Shown: positions 1 to 9,683, counted from the stretch's first letter. The stretch: DNA of 24,703 nucleotides from an uncultured Eubacterium sp. (GCA_900543485.1 UQRM01000034.1:1-24703), one strand, 5' to 3'. Numbers and translations: made by a program. The notes: a model not told the origin generated them from the sequence alone.

Positions 1-181
1 TCTCATCCCGCAGCATCTCCACGATCTTCATGGTAGTGTCCATGCCCACGTCGGACGTTATCAGTATCTCCTCCAGCTCTTCCAGGAACTCTTCATCCAC
101 AGCAGCCCTTCCCATGAGGGCATCGCCGATCTTCCGCGACAGCTTTCCCAGAAATGAGCGTTTCTTTCCTTCAGTTAACAT
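1..181 (-). CDS. ftsY: Signal recognition particle receptor FtsY (N-terminal part)
   Basis: Only the first 60 codons are present; the gene runs off the left edge. The ATG at 181 follows a strong GGGAGG ribosome site and lies 16 bases after the smc stop. The peptide starts MLTEGKKRSFLGKLSRKIGD and continues through VDEEFLEELEEILITSDVG, which is typical of the FtsY NG-domain N-terminal helices. By family knowledge FtsY is the membrane-associated GTPase that docks SRP-ribosome complexes at the Sec translocon; its GTPase motifs would lie outside the window. There is almost no acidic A-domain before the N domain, as is usual for Gram-positive FtsY. The position directly after smc matches the conserved rnc-smc-ftsY order and supports the call. 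Confidence 0.88.
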   Translation of the reverse strand, partial: MLTEGKKRSFLGKLSRKIGDALMGRAAVDEEFLEELEEILITSDVGMDTTMKIVEMLRDE

Positions 182-197
182 ATGATCTTCCTCCCGG

Positions 198-3100
198 TCA
201 AATTTCAAAATCGTCATCCAGACTCAGAGACAGCACCTTGGAAACGCCCTTTTCCGGCATAGTTATGCCGTACAGCACATCGGCGTGCTCCATAGTTGCT
301 TTCTGATGAGTCACCAGCGCGAACTGGACTCCCGTGAATTCCCTGAGACAATTTATGAACCTGTCTATATTCACATCGTCAAGAGCCGCCTCCACCTCGT
401 CCAGAATGCAGAAAGGTGTGGGCTTTGCCTCCAGTACCGCGAACATCAACGCGATGGCTGTCAGGGTCTTCTCACCGCCCGACAGCAGATTGATATTCTG
501 AAGCCGCTTTCCTGGAGGTTGCGCTATGATATCTATATCCGATCCCAGCGGGTCGTTCTCGTCAGATAGCCTCAGTTCGGCATGACCGCCTCCGAACAGC
601 TCCTTGAATTTCCTCTCGAAATTATCTACGATCCTGTCGAAGCTCTCCTTGAACCTGGTCTTTATGGTCTTGTCCATATCGCCTATCATCTTGCTGAGGC
701 CGTCTGCGGCTTCCCTTATGTCCTCCCGCTGACTCACCAGGAAATCATATCGCTCCCTGACAGTCTCATATTCCTCGATGGCGCCTATATTGACTTCTCC
801 CAGCTCACCCAGCCTGTTCTTTATCTGTCTGTTCTCTTTTACGGCCGCCGACATGACAAACTCGTCGCTCTTGAACTCAACAGCCTGCACATATGAGACC
901 TCAAAATCATCCCATAGCTTATTTTTATATGTATCCAGCTGCGTCTCGTTTTTTGCCTTCTTTATCTCCAGCTCATACTTTCTGTTCCTCAGCTCCGAAA
1001 GTTTGACGTTCAGCGCTTCCTTCTCCGAAGCCACTTCTTCAGACGCCCTGGCTGCCTGAGTCTTCTCCTCCGAAAGCTCTGCGATATATTCCTCCAGCCG
1101 TTTCTTTTCCTCTTCCTTCTGTCGAATGATATCGGCAGCCGAACCGCTGCTGGAGATCATCCGCTCCTTCTCACCATCCAAATCGGCCAGTTCCTGTTCC
1201 TTAGCCTCCATATCGCGCCTTATTTCCTCAATGGCTGTCTCCACCCTTGCTGCCATAGCCGCTGCGTGCTCTTTTTCACGCTCCAGCTCCGTCACCGATA
1301 TCCGAGCCTTCGTTATCTCCTCACTGGCCATGTCAAACTGGGCTTTTCGTGTCTCATGAAGCTCCTTATATCCATCTCCCAGACGTTCGGCTTCCTTGAC
1401 CTCGATATAAGCGTTTTCTATCTTTTCTTTTATCTCGCGGATCATATTGCCGGATTTTTCTTTTTCCTTGTCTATGTTTTCCAGCTCACGATCCAGCTTA
1501 TCGCTTCCTGACCTCATATCGGCCAGCGCTGATTCCGCCAGCTTCATTTCGTTTTCCGCAGCCATCAGTCTGCCATTTTTGCCGGAGACCTCCTCCTCCA
1601 GCCGGGATGAATTTTTCTCCAGTCCGGATATCTCAGATCTTATTTTCTCCAGCTCCGCCGTCATAGTCCTTATCTCATCCTCCGACGAAGCTACTTTCTG
1701 ACGCAGTTCCGCTGTTTCAGCCTTCCTGTCCAGAATATTAGCCGTCCTGTTCTTATAACGGCCTCCTGTTATTGCTCCTCCGGCGTTTATCACATCCCCG
1801 TCCAGCGTTACAAATCTCAGGTTTGATACTATCTTGGACATCTTCAACGCGTTGTCCATCTCGTCTACGATAACGACTCTTCCCAGCAGATATTCCATGA
1901 TGCCCCTGTATCTGTCGTCGCAGCTGAGACAGTCAGGTCCGAAGCCTATGAATCCGGTCACCTTTTCCAGCTTCCTGTCCCTGATGGCCCGGCCTCTGAC
2001 GGAACTGACCGGCAGGAAAGTCATCCTTCCGGCTCTGTTCTCTTTGAGAGATCTGATGGCAGCCTTGGCGCTGCCGTCATCTTCACAGACGATGTTCTGC
2101 AATGATGCTCCCAGCGCGGTTTCCATAGCTGTCTCATACCCCCTGGGTACCTCTATCAGATCCGCCACCACTCCGTCTATACCCTTGATACCTGACTTCA
2201 TCACATGGCGTACCGCGTGATTGTATCCCTCGTAATTACTCTCCATTTCTTCTATAGTCTTCAATCTGGCGGAGAGTTTTCCCGAAGATATCTTCAGCTC
2301 TTCCAGCCGGCCGTCCACTTGCCTTTCCCGTTTCCGGCTCTCATCCAGCTGCTGTCTGCTGTCTGTCAACCGTTCTCTGGTCTCGTCCAGCTCCTGTAAG
2401 ATCTGATCCCTCTGGTTCCTCAATCTCCCCAGCCGGTCCAGAGTCTCTTTATTATTATCTTCTCCTGATATCTTTTCCTTTATCAGCAGCTCCCGTCTGG
2501 CTTCCAGCTGTTCCTGCAGACGCTGCAGGCTGTTTATCTCTGCCTTTCCCGAATTTATCGTTCCTGAAAGCTCGTATATGTCGTTCTTGCAGTCGTCCAT
2601 CTGCCTGGTCAGTGAATCCAGTTCACCGGACGCCGCTTCATAGCCCAGCTTTTTTTCCCTCAGGGTCTCCAGGGCTCTCGACAGCTGTACTTCTGTTTCC
2701 GCCGACTTCTCGCTGTATTTACCTGCCAGGGCTTGTTCTCTCGCCTTCCTCTCGCCGAGAGATTCCATCTCGCCTCTGAGACGCACCTGGTTTTCCTCTA
2801 TGGATGTCAGCTTCTCCCTGTCCAGCTGTTCCCTGTTGACAGATTCGTTGAGCTGCTCTATCACGGTCATCAGCTTTTCCCTGGCCTCCGTCGAGAGCTC
2901 TTCCAGCTCCCGATGACGGTCACTGCTCTCAGCTGATCTCTTTTCCAGCTGGCGGCTTTTTTCATCGCAGCTTTCGATAGAACTTGTCAGCTCTGCGATA
3001 TCGTCGATGATATACTCGTTTTTCAGTTCTATGTTTTCTATATTCTTCAGGGTTATGTTTATTTCCAGCTCCCGGTGACGGTCACGCAGGCCGATATACT

Positions 3101-3740
3101 CCCTGGCCTTGGCGCTCTCTTTCCTGAGAGTCCCTATACGGCCTTCCAGCTCACCGATGATATCATTGACACGTTCCATATTGGCGCTGGTGGATTCCAG
3201 CTTCCTTTCCGATTCAGACTTCTTGGTCCTGTACATCACTATTCCCGCAGCCTCTTCAAAGATCTCTCTTCTGCTGTCAGTTTTAGTGCTCAATATGTCC
3301 GATATCTTTCCCTGCCCTATTATGGAGTATCCGTCGACACCTATCCCTGTATCCATTATCAGATCCCGTATGTCCCGAAGCCTGCACTGGTTGCCGTTGA
3401 TACGATACTCACTCTCACCTGTCCTGAACATACGCCTCGTCAGAGCCACTTCCTTATAATCTATAGGCAAGCTGCCGTTTTCGTTGTCGATGACCAGCGT
3501 GACCTCAGCCATTCCCCTGGATTTCCTGCTGTCAGTTCCCGAGAAGATGACTTCTTCCATCTTCCCGCCTCTCAGCGTCTTGGGGCTCTGCTCTCCCAGC
3601 ACCCACCTTACAGCGTCGCTTATATTGCTCTTGCCGCTGCCGTTAGGCCCCACGATACAGGTCAGTCCCCTGTCGAACTCTATAGTCACAGGTTCGGCAA
3701 AGGACTTGAACCCATGCATCTCTATCCGCTTAAAATACAT
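198..3740 (-). CDS. smc: Chromosome segregation ATPase SMC
   Basis: An 1180-residue protein, the normal length for bacterial SMC. The Walker A motif GPNGSGKS is at residues 31-38. It is followed by a long charged coiled coil, a hinge at roughly 510-660 (GIKGIDGVVADLIEVP onward), a returning coiled coil, the ABC signature LSGGEK near 1086 and the Walker B DEVEAALDD near 1114. As known for the family, SMC forms a hinge-linked homodimer that works with ScpA and ScpB to organise and segregate the chromosome. ScpA and ScpB are not in this window. The start at 3740 lies 5 bases after the rnc stop; its AAGGAG site sits in the last rnc codons with a rather long spacer. No truncation or frameshift is visible. 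Confidence 0.97.
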   Translation of the reverse strand: MYFKRIEMHGFKSFAEPVTIEFDRGLTCIVGPNGSGKSNISDAVRWVLGEQSPKTLRGGKMEEVIFSGTDSRKSRGMAEVTLVIDNENGSLPIDYKEVALTRRMFRTGESEYRINGNQCRLRDIRDLIMDTGIGVDGYSIIGQGKISDILSTKTDSRREIFEEAAGIVMYRTKKSESERKLESTSANMERVNDIIGELEGRIGTLRKESAKAREYIGLRDRHRELEINITLKNIENIELKNEYIIDDIAELTSSIESCDEKSRQLEKRSAESSDRHRELEELSTEAREKLMTVIEQLNESVNREQLDREKLTSIEENQVRLRGEMESLGERKAREQALAGKYSEKSAETEVQLSRALETLREKKLGYEAASGELDSLTRQMDDCKNDIYELSGTINSGKAEINSLQRLQEQLEARRELLIKEKISGEDNNKETLDRLGRLRNQRDQILQELDETRERLTDSRQQLDESRKRERQVDGRLEELKISSGKLSARLKTIEEMESNYEGYNHAVRHVMKSGIKGIDGVVADLIEVPRGYETAMETALGASLQNIVCEDDGSAKAAIRSLKENRAGRMTFLPVSSVRGRAIRDRKLEKVTGFIGFGPDCLSCDDRYRGIMEYLLGRVVIVDEMDNALKMSKIVSNLRFVTLDGDVINAGGAITGGRYKNRTANILDRKAETAELRQKVASSEDEIRTMTAELEKIRSEISGLEKNSSRLEEEVSGKNGRLMAAENEMKLAESALADMRSGSDKLDRELENIDKEKEKSGNMIREIKEKIENAYIEVKEAERLGDGYKELHETRKAQFDMASEEITKARISVTELEREKEHAAAMAARVETAIEEIRRDMEAKEQELADLDGEKERMISSSGSAADIIRQKEEEKKRLEEYIAELSEEKTQAARASEEVASEKEALNVKLSELRNRKYELEIKKAKNETQLDTYKNKLWDDFEVSYVQAVEFKSDEFVMSAAVKENRQIKNRLGELGEVNIGAIEEYETVRERYDFLVSQREDIREAADGLSKMIGDMDKTIKTRFKESFDRIVDNFERKFKELFGGGHAELRLSDENDPLGSDIDIIAQPPGKRLQNINLLSGGEKTLTAIALMFAVLEAKPTPFCILDEVEAALDDVNIDRFINCLREFTGVQFALVTHQKATMEHADVLYGITMPEKGVSKVLSLSLDDDFEI

Positions 3741-3745
3741 CTATA

Positions 3746-4432
3746 CTATATCTCCTTCTCCAGCATGGCCCTGGCAGCCCGTTGCTCCGCCTGCTTCTTG
3801 CTCTTGCCCGTCCCTCTGGCAACAGCCTTTCCGTTGACTTCAAGCTGTACCTGGAATGTCTTATCATGATCCGGTCCGCTTTCTTTCAACAGCACGTATT
3901 TTATCCTGGCAGCTCCGTCATTCTGTATTTTTTCCTGCAGCGTTGTCTTATAGTCAACGATGATGAACTTGCCATGTCTCGCGTCCTCAATGACCGCCGC
4001 AAAAAGTCTGAGCACCAGCTCTTTGACCGCTTCGAATCCGCCATCGAGATACACGGCGCCTATTATGGCCTCCATGGCATCCGCCAGGATAGATTCTCGT
4101 TTTCGTCCTCCATTGTGAGCTTCTCCGTTGCCCAGCAGTATATAATTTCCCAGTCCTAACTTCCTCGCTTCATTGGCCAGCGATTTCTCGCACACCAGCG
4201 TCGCTCTTGTCCTGGAAAGGAAGCCTTCCTCTTCTTTTGGAAAGCTCCTGTACAGCTCTTCCCCTATCACAGCATCGAAGAACGCGTCTCCCAGAAACTC
4301 CAGCCGTTCGTTACTCTGCCCGTTCCTGTCGTGCTCCTTGACGTATGAGCTGTGAGTAACGGCTTTTTTCAGAAGGCTCCTGTCCTTGAAACGGTATCCC
4401 AACTTTTTCTCAAGCTGCCTGATATCCTCCAT
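3746..4432 (-). CDS. rnc: Ribonuclease III
   Basis: A 228-residue protein of standard length. The nuclease domain covers about residues 1-155 with the signature ERLEFLGDA at 42-50. Metal-binding acidic residues E45, D49, D118 and E121 keep the same spacing as in E. coli RNase III. A C-terminal double-stranded RNA-binding domain occupies about 157-226, ending in KSKKQAEQRAARAMLE. By family knowledge it cleaves double-stranded RNA, including rRNA precursors. The gene sits 8 bases after the plsX stop and 5 bases before smc. The start at 4432 has a GAGGAG site overlapping the end of plsX. In Bacillus acpP normally precedes rnc; here plsX does, with no acpP between. Confidence 0.97.
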   Translation of the reverse strand: MEDIRQLEKKLGYRFKDRSLLKKAVTHSSYVKEHDRNGQSNERLEFLGDAFFDAVIGEELYRSFPKEEEGFLSRTRATLVCEKSLANEARKLGLGNYILLGNGEAHNGGRKRESILADAMEAIIGAVYLDGGFEAVKELVLRLFAAVIEDARHGKFIIVDYKTTLQEKIQNDGAARIKYVLLKESGPDHDKTFQVQLEVNGKAVARGTGKSKKQAEQRAARAMLEKEI

Positions 4433-4440
4433 CTCCCGCT

Positions 4441-5463
4441 TTACTCCTCTTCATCTTTTTCTATGATCTCTTCCAGATCCAACATAGACTGTCTGATGAT
4501 CTCCACAACGTTTTCCCTGCTGTACGGTATCCCCTTCAATATGGCGTTCTTCACCGCGTTTGCTCCCGATGAACCGTGTATCTTTATCACCGGCCCGTTG
4601 ATCCCCAGTATCGGAGCTCCGCCATATTCCTCATAATCGAACTCCTTCTTCATAGCATTCAGATCTGATCTCATCATCAGTGCCGCCAGCTTATTTTTGA
4701 TATTCTTCATCATTTTGTTCCTGATCAGCTTGAGGATATTCCAGGCCACTCCTTCAGTGAGCTTGAGAATGACGTTGCCCACAAAACCGTCGCATACGAT
4801 CACTTCACACGCTCCCACCGGCAGTTCCCTGGCCTCCACATTGCCTACAAAATTCACAGGAGACGCCTTCAGCTTCTGATAAGCGTCCTTGATGACGCTG
4901 GTACCCTTGCTCTCTTCTGTTCCCAGATTCACCAAACCGACTCTTGGGTTTTCACGACCCCAGACATTCTCCATGTATATGCTGCCCATGAGGCCTGACT
5001 CCAGAAGATTTTGAGCCTTTGCTTCAGAGCTGGCTCCCGCGTCCACCAGCAGCGACGGTTCACCGCCCAGGCACGGGTATATACTGGCTAACGCAGGTCT
5101 GTCGATCCCCTCTATCCTGCCAAGTATCATTCTGGCACCCACTACCAGAGCCCCGGTATTTCCCCCCGAAATAAATATGTCTCCCTGTCCGTCCCGGACC
5201 ATCGTCAGCCCGATGACCATGGACGACTCGGTCTTTCTTCTGATAGCCTTGACCGGACTGTCTTCCATGGTTATCACCTCTCTGGCGTCCACTATCTTTA
5301 TGTTCTTTCCTTTGAACCGGGTTTTATTCAGTTCGGCTTCTATTTCCTCTCTGCGTCCTACTATGTATATATCATCCTTTATCAGCGCGGCAGCTTCGAC
5401 CGCTCCCTTGACGATAGCCTCCGGCGCGTTGTCGCCGCCCATTCCGTCCAGTACTATCTTCAT
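4441..5463 (-). CDS. plsX: Phosphate acyltransferase PlsX
   Basis: A 340-residue protein beginning MKIVLDGMGGDNAPEAIVKG, the hallmark PlsX N-terminus. PlsX makes acyl-phosphate from acyl-ACP as the first step of PlsX/PlsY phospholipid synthesis and is peripherally attached to the membrane. Other family stretches are DAREVITMEDSPVKAIRRK, GNTGALVVGARMILGRI and VCDGFVGNVILKLTEG. The reading frame is open upstream to 5592, but that stretch overlaps rpe and looks unrelated; the ATG at 5463 has a perfect AAGGAGG site, so I chose it. The usual partners fapR, fabD, fabG and acpP are absent around it. It is 28 bases after rpe and 8 before rnc, so probably co-transcribed with both. Confidence 0.96.
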   Translation of the reverse strand: MKIVLDGMGGDNAPEAIVKGAVEAAALIKDDIYIVGRREEIEAELNKTRFKGKNIKIVDAREVITMEDSPVKAIRRKTESSMVIGLTMVRDGQGDIFISGGNTGALVVGARMILGRIEGIDRPALASIYPCLGGEPSLLVDAGASSEAKAQNLLESGLMGSIYMENVWGRENPRVGLVNLGTEESKGTSVIKDAYQKLKASPVNFVGNVEARELPVGACEVIVCDGFVGNVILKLTEGVAWNILKLIRNKMMKNIKNKLAALMMRSDLNAMKKEFDYEEYGGAPILGINGPVIKIHGSSGANAVKNAILKGIPYSRENVVEIIRQSMLDLEEIIEKDEEE

Positions 5464-5468
5464 GTTAT

Positions 5469-5475
5469 CCTCCTT
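5469..5475 (-). promoter_or_regulatory. Ribosome binding site that fixes the plsX start
   Basis: AAGGAGG on the minus strand, five bases before the ATG at 5463. It supports this start over the longer open frame reaching 5592 inside rpe. Confidence 0.85.
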
Positions 5476-5491
5476 AAACAGCAAATTCCCC

Positions 5492-6151
5492 TTACTTCTG
5501 CCCGGTCTTCGCCAGGAACTCTCTGACGTTTCTCTCCACGTCGCCTGCACCGAACACCGACGAGCCGGCCACCACGATCTCGACACCCGCATCCGTGACC
5601 GTTTTCACGTTGTCCAGGTTTATCCCTCCGTCTATCTCTATCTTAAGCTGCGGGTTCCTCTCCATTTTCAGCGTCCGCAGCTCCTTCACCTTTTCTATGG
5701 CTGAAGGGATGAACTTCTGTCCTCCGAATCCGGGGTTCACTGACATCACCAATACCATATCCGCATCTTCTATGGAAAAATCCAAGGTCGAAAGAGATGT
5801 AGCCGGATTGAGAGCCACTCCCGCTTTCACGCCCATAGACTTTATATGCTGTATAGTCCTGTTGAGATGGACGCAGGCTTCCTGATGAACTGTTATATAT
5901 TCCGTCTGTTCTGTGACGAAATCTTCCAGATATCTGTCAGGGTCCTCTATCATCAAATGCACATCAAAGGGCAGTGTCGTCTTGCCCGAAAGGCTTTTCA
6001 TCACCGCTGCCCCAAAGCTTATATTGGGGACAAAGTGTCCGTCCATCACATCCACATGTATCAAATGGGCTCCTGCCCTCTCTATCATCGCCACACTGTC
6101 TCCCAGCCTTGAAAAGTCTGCGGACAGTATGGATGGCGCCAGTCGTATCAT
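5492..6151 (-). CDS. rpe: Ribulose-phosphate 3-epimerase
   Basis: A 219-residue TIM-barrel enzyme of normal length that interconverts ribulose-5-phosphate and xylulose-5-phosphate in the pentose phosphate pathway. The N-terminus APSILSADFSRLGD is typical. Catalytic and metal-site motifs are HVDVMDGHFVPN (about 32-43, with D37), VHLM around H65, MSVNPGFGGQKF (136-147) and IDGGI (with D174). The start at 6151 has a good GGAGGT site. The gene follows rsgA by 53 bases and precedes plsX by 28. The Bacillus neighbour thiN (thiamine pyrophosphokinase) is not present. Confidence 0.97.
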   Translation of the reverse strand: MIRLAPSILSADFSRLGDSVAMIERAGAHLIHVDVMDGHFVPNISFGAAVMKSLSGKTTLPFDVHLMIEDPDRYLEDFVTEQTEYITVHQEACVHLNRTIQHIKSMGVKAGVALNPATSLSTLDFSIEDADMVLVMSVNPGFGGQKFIPSAIEKVKELRTLKMERNPQLKIEIDGGINLDNVKTVTDAGVEIVVAGSSVFGAGDVERNVREFLAKTGQK

Positions 6152-6204
6152 TTTTCGCCACCTCCTGTCTCTGGATCCGGCCTCTGTCGGTCAGCCATAT
6201 TGTA

Positions 6205-7155
6205 TCAGTATTGTTTCGATTTTCTTATATCTTCCATCATCATTTTATACGAATCATATCTGCTGGTGCTTATTTCGCCTTTCTCCAACGCTTCCAGCAC
6301 ACAGCATCCCGGCTCCGCCAGATGTCTGCAATCGTTATATCTGCATCCGCCGGCTCTTTCCCGTATCTCCGGGAACATATGCTGCAATTCCTCCTCGTCA
6401 GCTGTCAACACATCAAAGGATGTGAATCCCGGTGTATCGAATATCATCGTGCCGCGCTCTTCATCTATGACGAACAACTCCGAATGTCTTGTGGTATGCT
6501 TTCCCCGCTGGGACTTCTCGCTTACACTTCCCGTCTCCGCACCTGCTCGCGGTATCAGTCTGTTGAGTATGGTCGATTTACCTACTCCTGAAGGGCCAGC
6601 CAGTGCTGCGTGCTTCCCCTCTATGAGTCTCTTCAATTCATGAAAGCCCGCGCCGCCTATACTGTCGAGACATACTACCGGATACATCGGCTCATATACT
6701 TCCCGTATCATCGCTATGCTTTTTACGGCTTTCTCATGGGTTTTCCCCGGCTTCCCTGAAACGGACGACTCCGCCAGGTCGCATTTGTTCACGCATATGA
6801 CGATATCTGTCCCGGCCTTTTCCGCCATCACCAGGAACCTGTCCATTACTGTCAGCACTGGCTGTGGCTTTGCTGCCGCCATCACCACGATGAAGCAGTC
6901 CACATTAGCGATAAAAGGTCTTATGAAGCTGTTTTTTCTGGGCAATATCTCTGTAATGAGGCTGTCGTCATTTCCCTCGATGATCTCTATCATTACCATG
7001 TCCCCCACAGCCGGCTTTATATCCCGCTGCTTGAAAACACCTCTGGCTTTACACCTATAGACTGATTCGCCGGATTTTACATAATAAAATCCGGCGATGC
7101 CCTTTACGATAGTACCCTTCAGGTAATCGTTCCTGGTGTTATCACTATTGTTCAT
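6205..7155 (-). CDS. rsgA: Small-subunit ribosome assembly GTPase RsgA
   Basis: A 316-residue circularly permuted GTPase. The G4 motif NKCD (123-126) comes before the P-loop GPSGVGKS (187-194) and the G3 motif DTPGF (240-244), the diagnostic RsgA order. The N-terminal third is the OB-fold region. The C-terminal zinc site is intact as C271-x4-C276-x-H278-x5-C284. The family acts in late maturation of the 30S subunit. Its start overlaps the end of the kinase gene by 11 bases, suggesting coupled translation; a GAGG site lies six bases before the ATG. In B. subtilis RsgA (YloQ/CpgA) is a known phosphorylation target of PrkC, so the arrangement may be functional as well as historical (inference). 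Confidence 0.96.
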   Translation of the reverse strand: MNNSDNTRNDYLKGTIVKGIAGFYYVKSGESVYRCKARGVFKQRDIKPAVGDMVMIEIIEGNDDSLITEILPRKNSFIRPFIANVDCFIVVMAAAKPQPVLTVMDRFLVMAEKAGTDIVICVNKCDLAESSVSGKPGKTHEKAVKSIAMIREVYEPMYPVVCLDSIGGAGFHELKRLIEGKHAALAGPSGVGKSTILNRLIPRAGAETGSVSEKSQRGKHTTRHSELFVIDEERGTMIFDTPGFTSFDVLTADEEELQHMFPEIRERAGGCRYNDCRHLAEPGCCVLEALEKGEISTSRYDSYKMMMEDIRKSKQY

Positions 7156-8893
7156 CGGAATCCTCGTTGCCCTGACTAGGAGCTGTCGTCGACGGCTCGT
7201 CAGGCTCCTCTCCCCTGCTGACTCTGAGCCTTACTGCCGTTCCTCTCTCCAGCTGGGCGTTGGCGTCATACTGCTGCCACATGACCTCGCCTTCGGCATA
7301 AGTGTTGCTGTAGTCATAGCTGATGCTCCCCACCGTGAGTCCGGCGTTAAGCAAGGCTGCCTGAGCGTCACTGAGGCTCTGCCCTACAAGATAAGGCACT
7401 ATGGCTTTGGCCAGAGAACCGTCGCTGACAACTACATTGATAGCGCTTCCCTTTTCAGCAGTGGATCCCGGTTCAGGATCCTGACTTATTACAGTCCCTT
7501 CTTCCTCTTCGCTGGCTTCCGTCGTCACTGTTCCTAAAGTGAATCCGGCCGCCTCCAGATAATCAGACAGCTCATCCTGCTGCTTTCCTCTCAGATCAGG
7601 TACCGATCCGTCTCCAAGCCCGTTGCTTATATTTACCGTGACCGTGCTTCCCGTCTTTATCGTCGAGCCGGCTTCCGGATCCTGTGAAACTATCAGCCCC
7701 TTCTCCACGTCTTCACTGATGACCTGATCTCCTTCTCTTATGTTAAGGTCGTACTCCTTAGCCGCTTCCCTTGCCTCCTGCAACGTCATGTTCCTGAAAT
7801 CAGGTGTTTCTATCTCCTCGCCTCCAAAGGCTCCCAGGGCAAAGGCTATGGCCAGTCCTGCCACGATGGCTGCCGCTGCAGCGGCGATGATTATGATGAG
7901 ACGCTTTTTCTTCTTGTCCATGCCTTTCTTCTTGCCGTTCTTATCGTCTTCATCCTCATCGTCGTAATCTTCACCGTCATCGTAATCGGTCTCGGCTATA
8001 GGTCCATTGCCCGCCGCATTGTTCATAGTCCCTGTAGCTCCTCCCATCAGGACTGAATCTCCTACGACGCTGCCGACAAATTCCAGATTATTGAGCGCCT
8101 CTATCAGTTCATCGGCAGAAGCGTATCTGTTTATCGGATACTTATCCGTACATTTCATGATTATGTGCTCCAATGCCGGAGGGACGCCATCGACCAGCTT
8201 CGATGGAGGGATCATCTCGCCGTTTATATGCATCAGCGCGATATTGACCGGATTATCGCCGTCAAACGGCACCTGGCCTGTCAACATCTCATACATGACG
8301 ATGCCCAGGGAATATATATCGGATTTCTCGTCCACATATCCTCCCCTGGCCTGCTCCGGCGAAAAGTAATGGACGGAGCCTATGATACCGTCGGTATTAT
8401 CCACGATAGTGGCCGCGTTGACAGCCTTGGCGATACCAAAGTCGGTTATCTTAGCCGTACCATTAGGCGTTATCATGATGTTATGAGGCTTCACATCCCT
8501 GTGTATTATATGATTCTTATGTGCAAAGGACAGCGCGGCCGCTATCTGTTTGGACAGCGCGATGACCTTCGGATAGGACATGGCTCCCTGCTCCTTTATA
8601 TAATCGCTGAGAGTCTTTCCCTCTATAAGCTCCATCACTATGTAGTGGATGTTCCCTTCTCTTCCCACATCGTAAATGTTGACGATGTTGGGATGGGACA
8701 GGCTGGCCGCTGCCTGCGACTCCCTTCTGAAGCTGTCTATGAACTTACTGTCGTTGATAAACTGTGGTTTGAGTATTTTTATCGCCACAAAACGATTCAG
8801 CAGCTTGTCTTTGGCCTTATATACCACCGACATGCCACCTTCTCCTATCCGCTCGAACAGTTCATATCTGCCTGCCAGAACTTTATTGCTCAT
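7145..8893 (-). CDS. prkC: PASTA-domain serine/threonine protein kinase (PrkC/Stk type)
   Basis: A 582-residue membrane kinase. The cytoplasmic kinase domain spans about 10-270: glycine loop GEGGMSVV (17-24), ATP-anchoring K39, catalytic HRD (131-133) and DFG (151-153). An acidic then strongly basic linker (DYDDGEDYDDEDEDD followed by KKKGMDKKKK) leads to one transmembrane helix at about 338-360. Outside lie three PASTA repeats, starting near ETPDFRNMTLQEA, SVPDLRGKQQDEL and IVPYLVGQSLSDA. PASTA domains bind muropeptides or peptidoglycan; such kinases tune growth, cell wall synthesis and spore germination. The stretch before 8893 holds a strong AGGAGG site. The PP2C gene 19 bases upstream should encode its antagonist. 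The tail after the third PASTA is short and rich in Glu, Pro, Ser and Thr. Confidence 0.95.
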   Translation of the reverse strand: MSNKVLAGRYELFERIGEGGMSVVYKAKDKLLNRFVAIKILKPQFINDSKFIDSFRRESQAAASLSHPNIVNIYDVGREGNIHYIVMELIEGKTLSDYIKEQGAMSYPKVIALSKQIAAALSFAHKNHIIHRDVKPHNIMITPNGTAKITDFGIAKAVNAATIVDNTDGIIGSVHYFSPEQARGGYVDEKSDIYSLGIVMYEMLTGQVPFDGDNPVNIALMHINGEMIPPSKLVDGVPPALEHIIMKCTDKYPINRYASADELIEALNNLEFVGSVVGDSVLMGGATGTMNNAAGNGPIAETDYDDGEDYDDEDEDDKNGKKKGMDKKKKRLIIIIAAAAAAIVAGLAIAFALGAFGGEEIETPDFRNMTLQEAREAAKEYDLNIREGDQVISEDVEKGLIVSQDPEAGSTIKTGSTVTVNISNGLGDGSVPDLRGKQQDELSDYLEAAGFTLGTVTTEASEEEEGTVISQDPEPGSTAEKGSAINVVVSDGSLAKAIVPYLVGQSLSDAQAALLNAGLTVGSISYDYSNTYAEGEVMWQQYDANAQLERGTAVRLRVSRGEEPDEPSTTAPSQGNEDSDEQ

Positions 8894-8912
8894 AACTTCC
8901 TCCTATAATACT

Positions 8913-9641
8913 CTATATTTTTAAACAAATCACTGTAATGTTGTCTCTTCCGCCAAGTCTCAACGCTTCATCCACCAGTGCGGTGCAGGCGTCGTTCATG
9001 TTGTCGTGATCATCCAGGATATCCGCTATCCGCTCCGGAGGGACCTCTCCGTAAAGTCCGTCGGAACACAGGATCAGCATATCGTCTCTGGAGACCTCCA
9101 GCCTGTAAAAATCAGGCTCTACCGATATGTCAGCGCCTAAAGCCTTGGTTATCACGTTTTTCTGCTTGTGGTTTTCCGCTTCCTCTTCAGTTATGAGTCC
9201 TTTGTCTATCAGCTCGTTGACATATGTATGGTCTTTCGTTATCCTGCTCAGAACTCCTGCCCTGAACAGATATGCTCTGCTGTCGCCTATATTGGCTATA
9301 TAAGCGGCTCCTTTGAAAATATAGGCCAGCACTATAGTTGTCGCCATTCCCCGGTTATCTCTGTTGACTGTTCCCATGGAATATATCTTCCTGTTGGCGC
9401 TGTCTATAGCCTCCGAAAAAAAACCGAATATTTCATCCGGTTCCTTATACTTCTCCAGCCCGTTGTTGTTGACATAGCTGGCTATCTCGCTGACGGCTGT
9501 TCTGCTGGCCACCTCTCCGGAGTTGTTGCCGCCTACACCGTCAGCTACTATATATACATCGTGACTCGGTATGACGAAGCACGCGTCTTCGTTCTTTTCA
9601 CGAACTATTCCCTTGTTACATTTGAATCCGATCTGTACCAT
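8913..9641 (-). CDS. prpC: PP2C-family Ser/Thr protein phosphatase (PrpC/Stp type)
   Basis: A 242-residue protein, the usual length of stand-alone bacterial PP2C phosphatases. Metal-site motifs are visible: NEDA (17-20), DGVGG (34-38), GDSRAY (119-124), CSDG (192-195) and GRDNITV (231-237). By family knowledge it removes phosphate from Ser/Thr proteins and reverses the PASTA kinase encoded next to it, with which it almost certainly shares an mRNA. In Bacillus and many Clostridia rlmN precedes this gene; here rsmB does, 42 bases away, with no rlmN between. The ribosome site before the ATG at 9641 is purine-rich but not strong. Confidence 0.95.
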   Translation of the reverse strand: MVQIGFKCNKGIVREKNEDACFVIPSHDVYIVADGVGGNNSGEVASRTAVSEIASYVNNNGLEKYKEPDEIFGFFSEAIDSANRKIYSMGTVNRDNRGMATTIVLAYIFKGAAYIANIGDSRAYLFRAGVLSRITKDHTYVNELIDKGLITEEEAENHKQKNVITKALGADISVEPDFYRLEVSRDDMLILCSDGLYGEVPPERIADILDDHDNMNDACTALVDEALRLGGRDNITVICLKI

Positions 9642-9683
9642 CGAGTCTCTGCCCTTTCCGTCCTTTCCACGCTTTTCCGAAGC

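Noticed and set aside
3075..3869. 264-codon open frame on the plus strand
   Set aside because: Antisense to the strongly supported smc and rnc genes, with no domain of its own.
5464..5592. N-terminal extension of plsX
   Set aside because: It overlaps rpe, has an Arg/Trp/Ser-rich sequence unlike PlsX, and the internal ATG has a perfect ribosome site.
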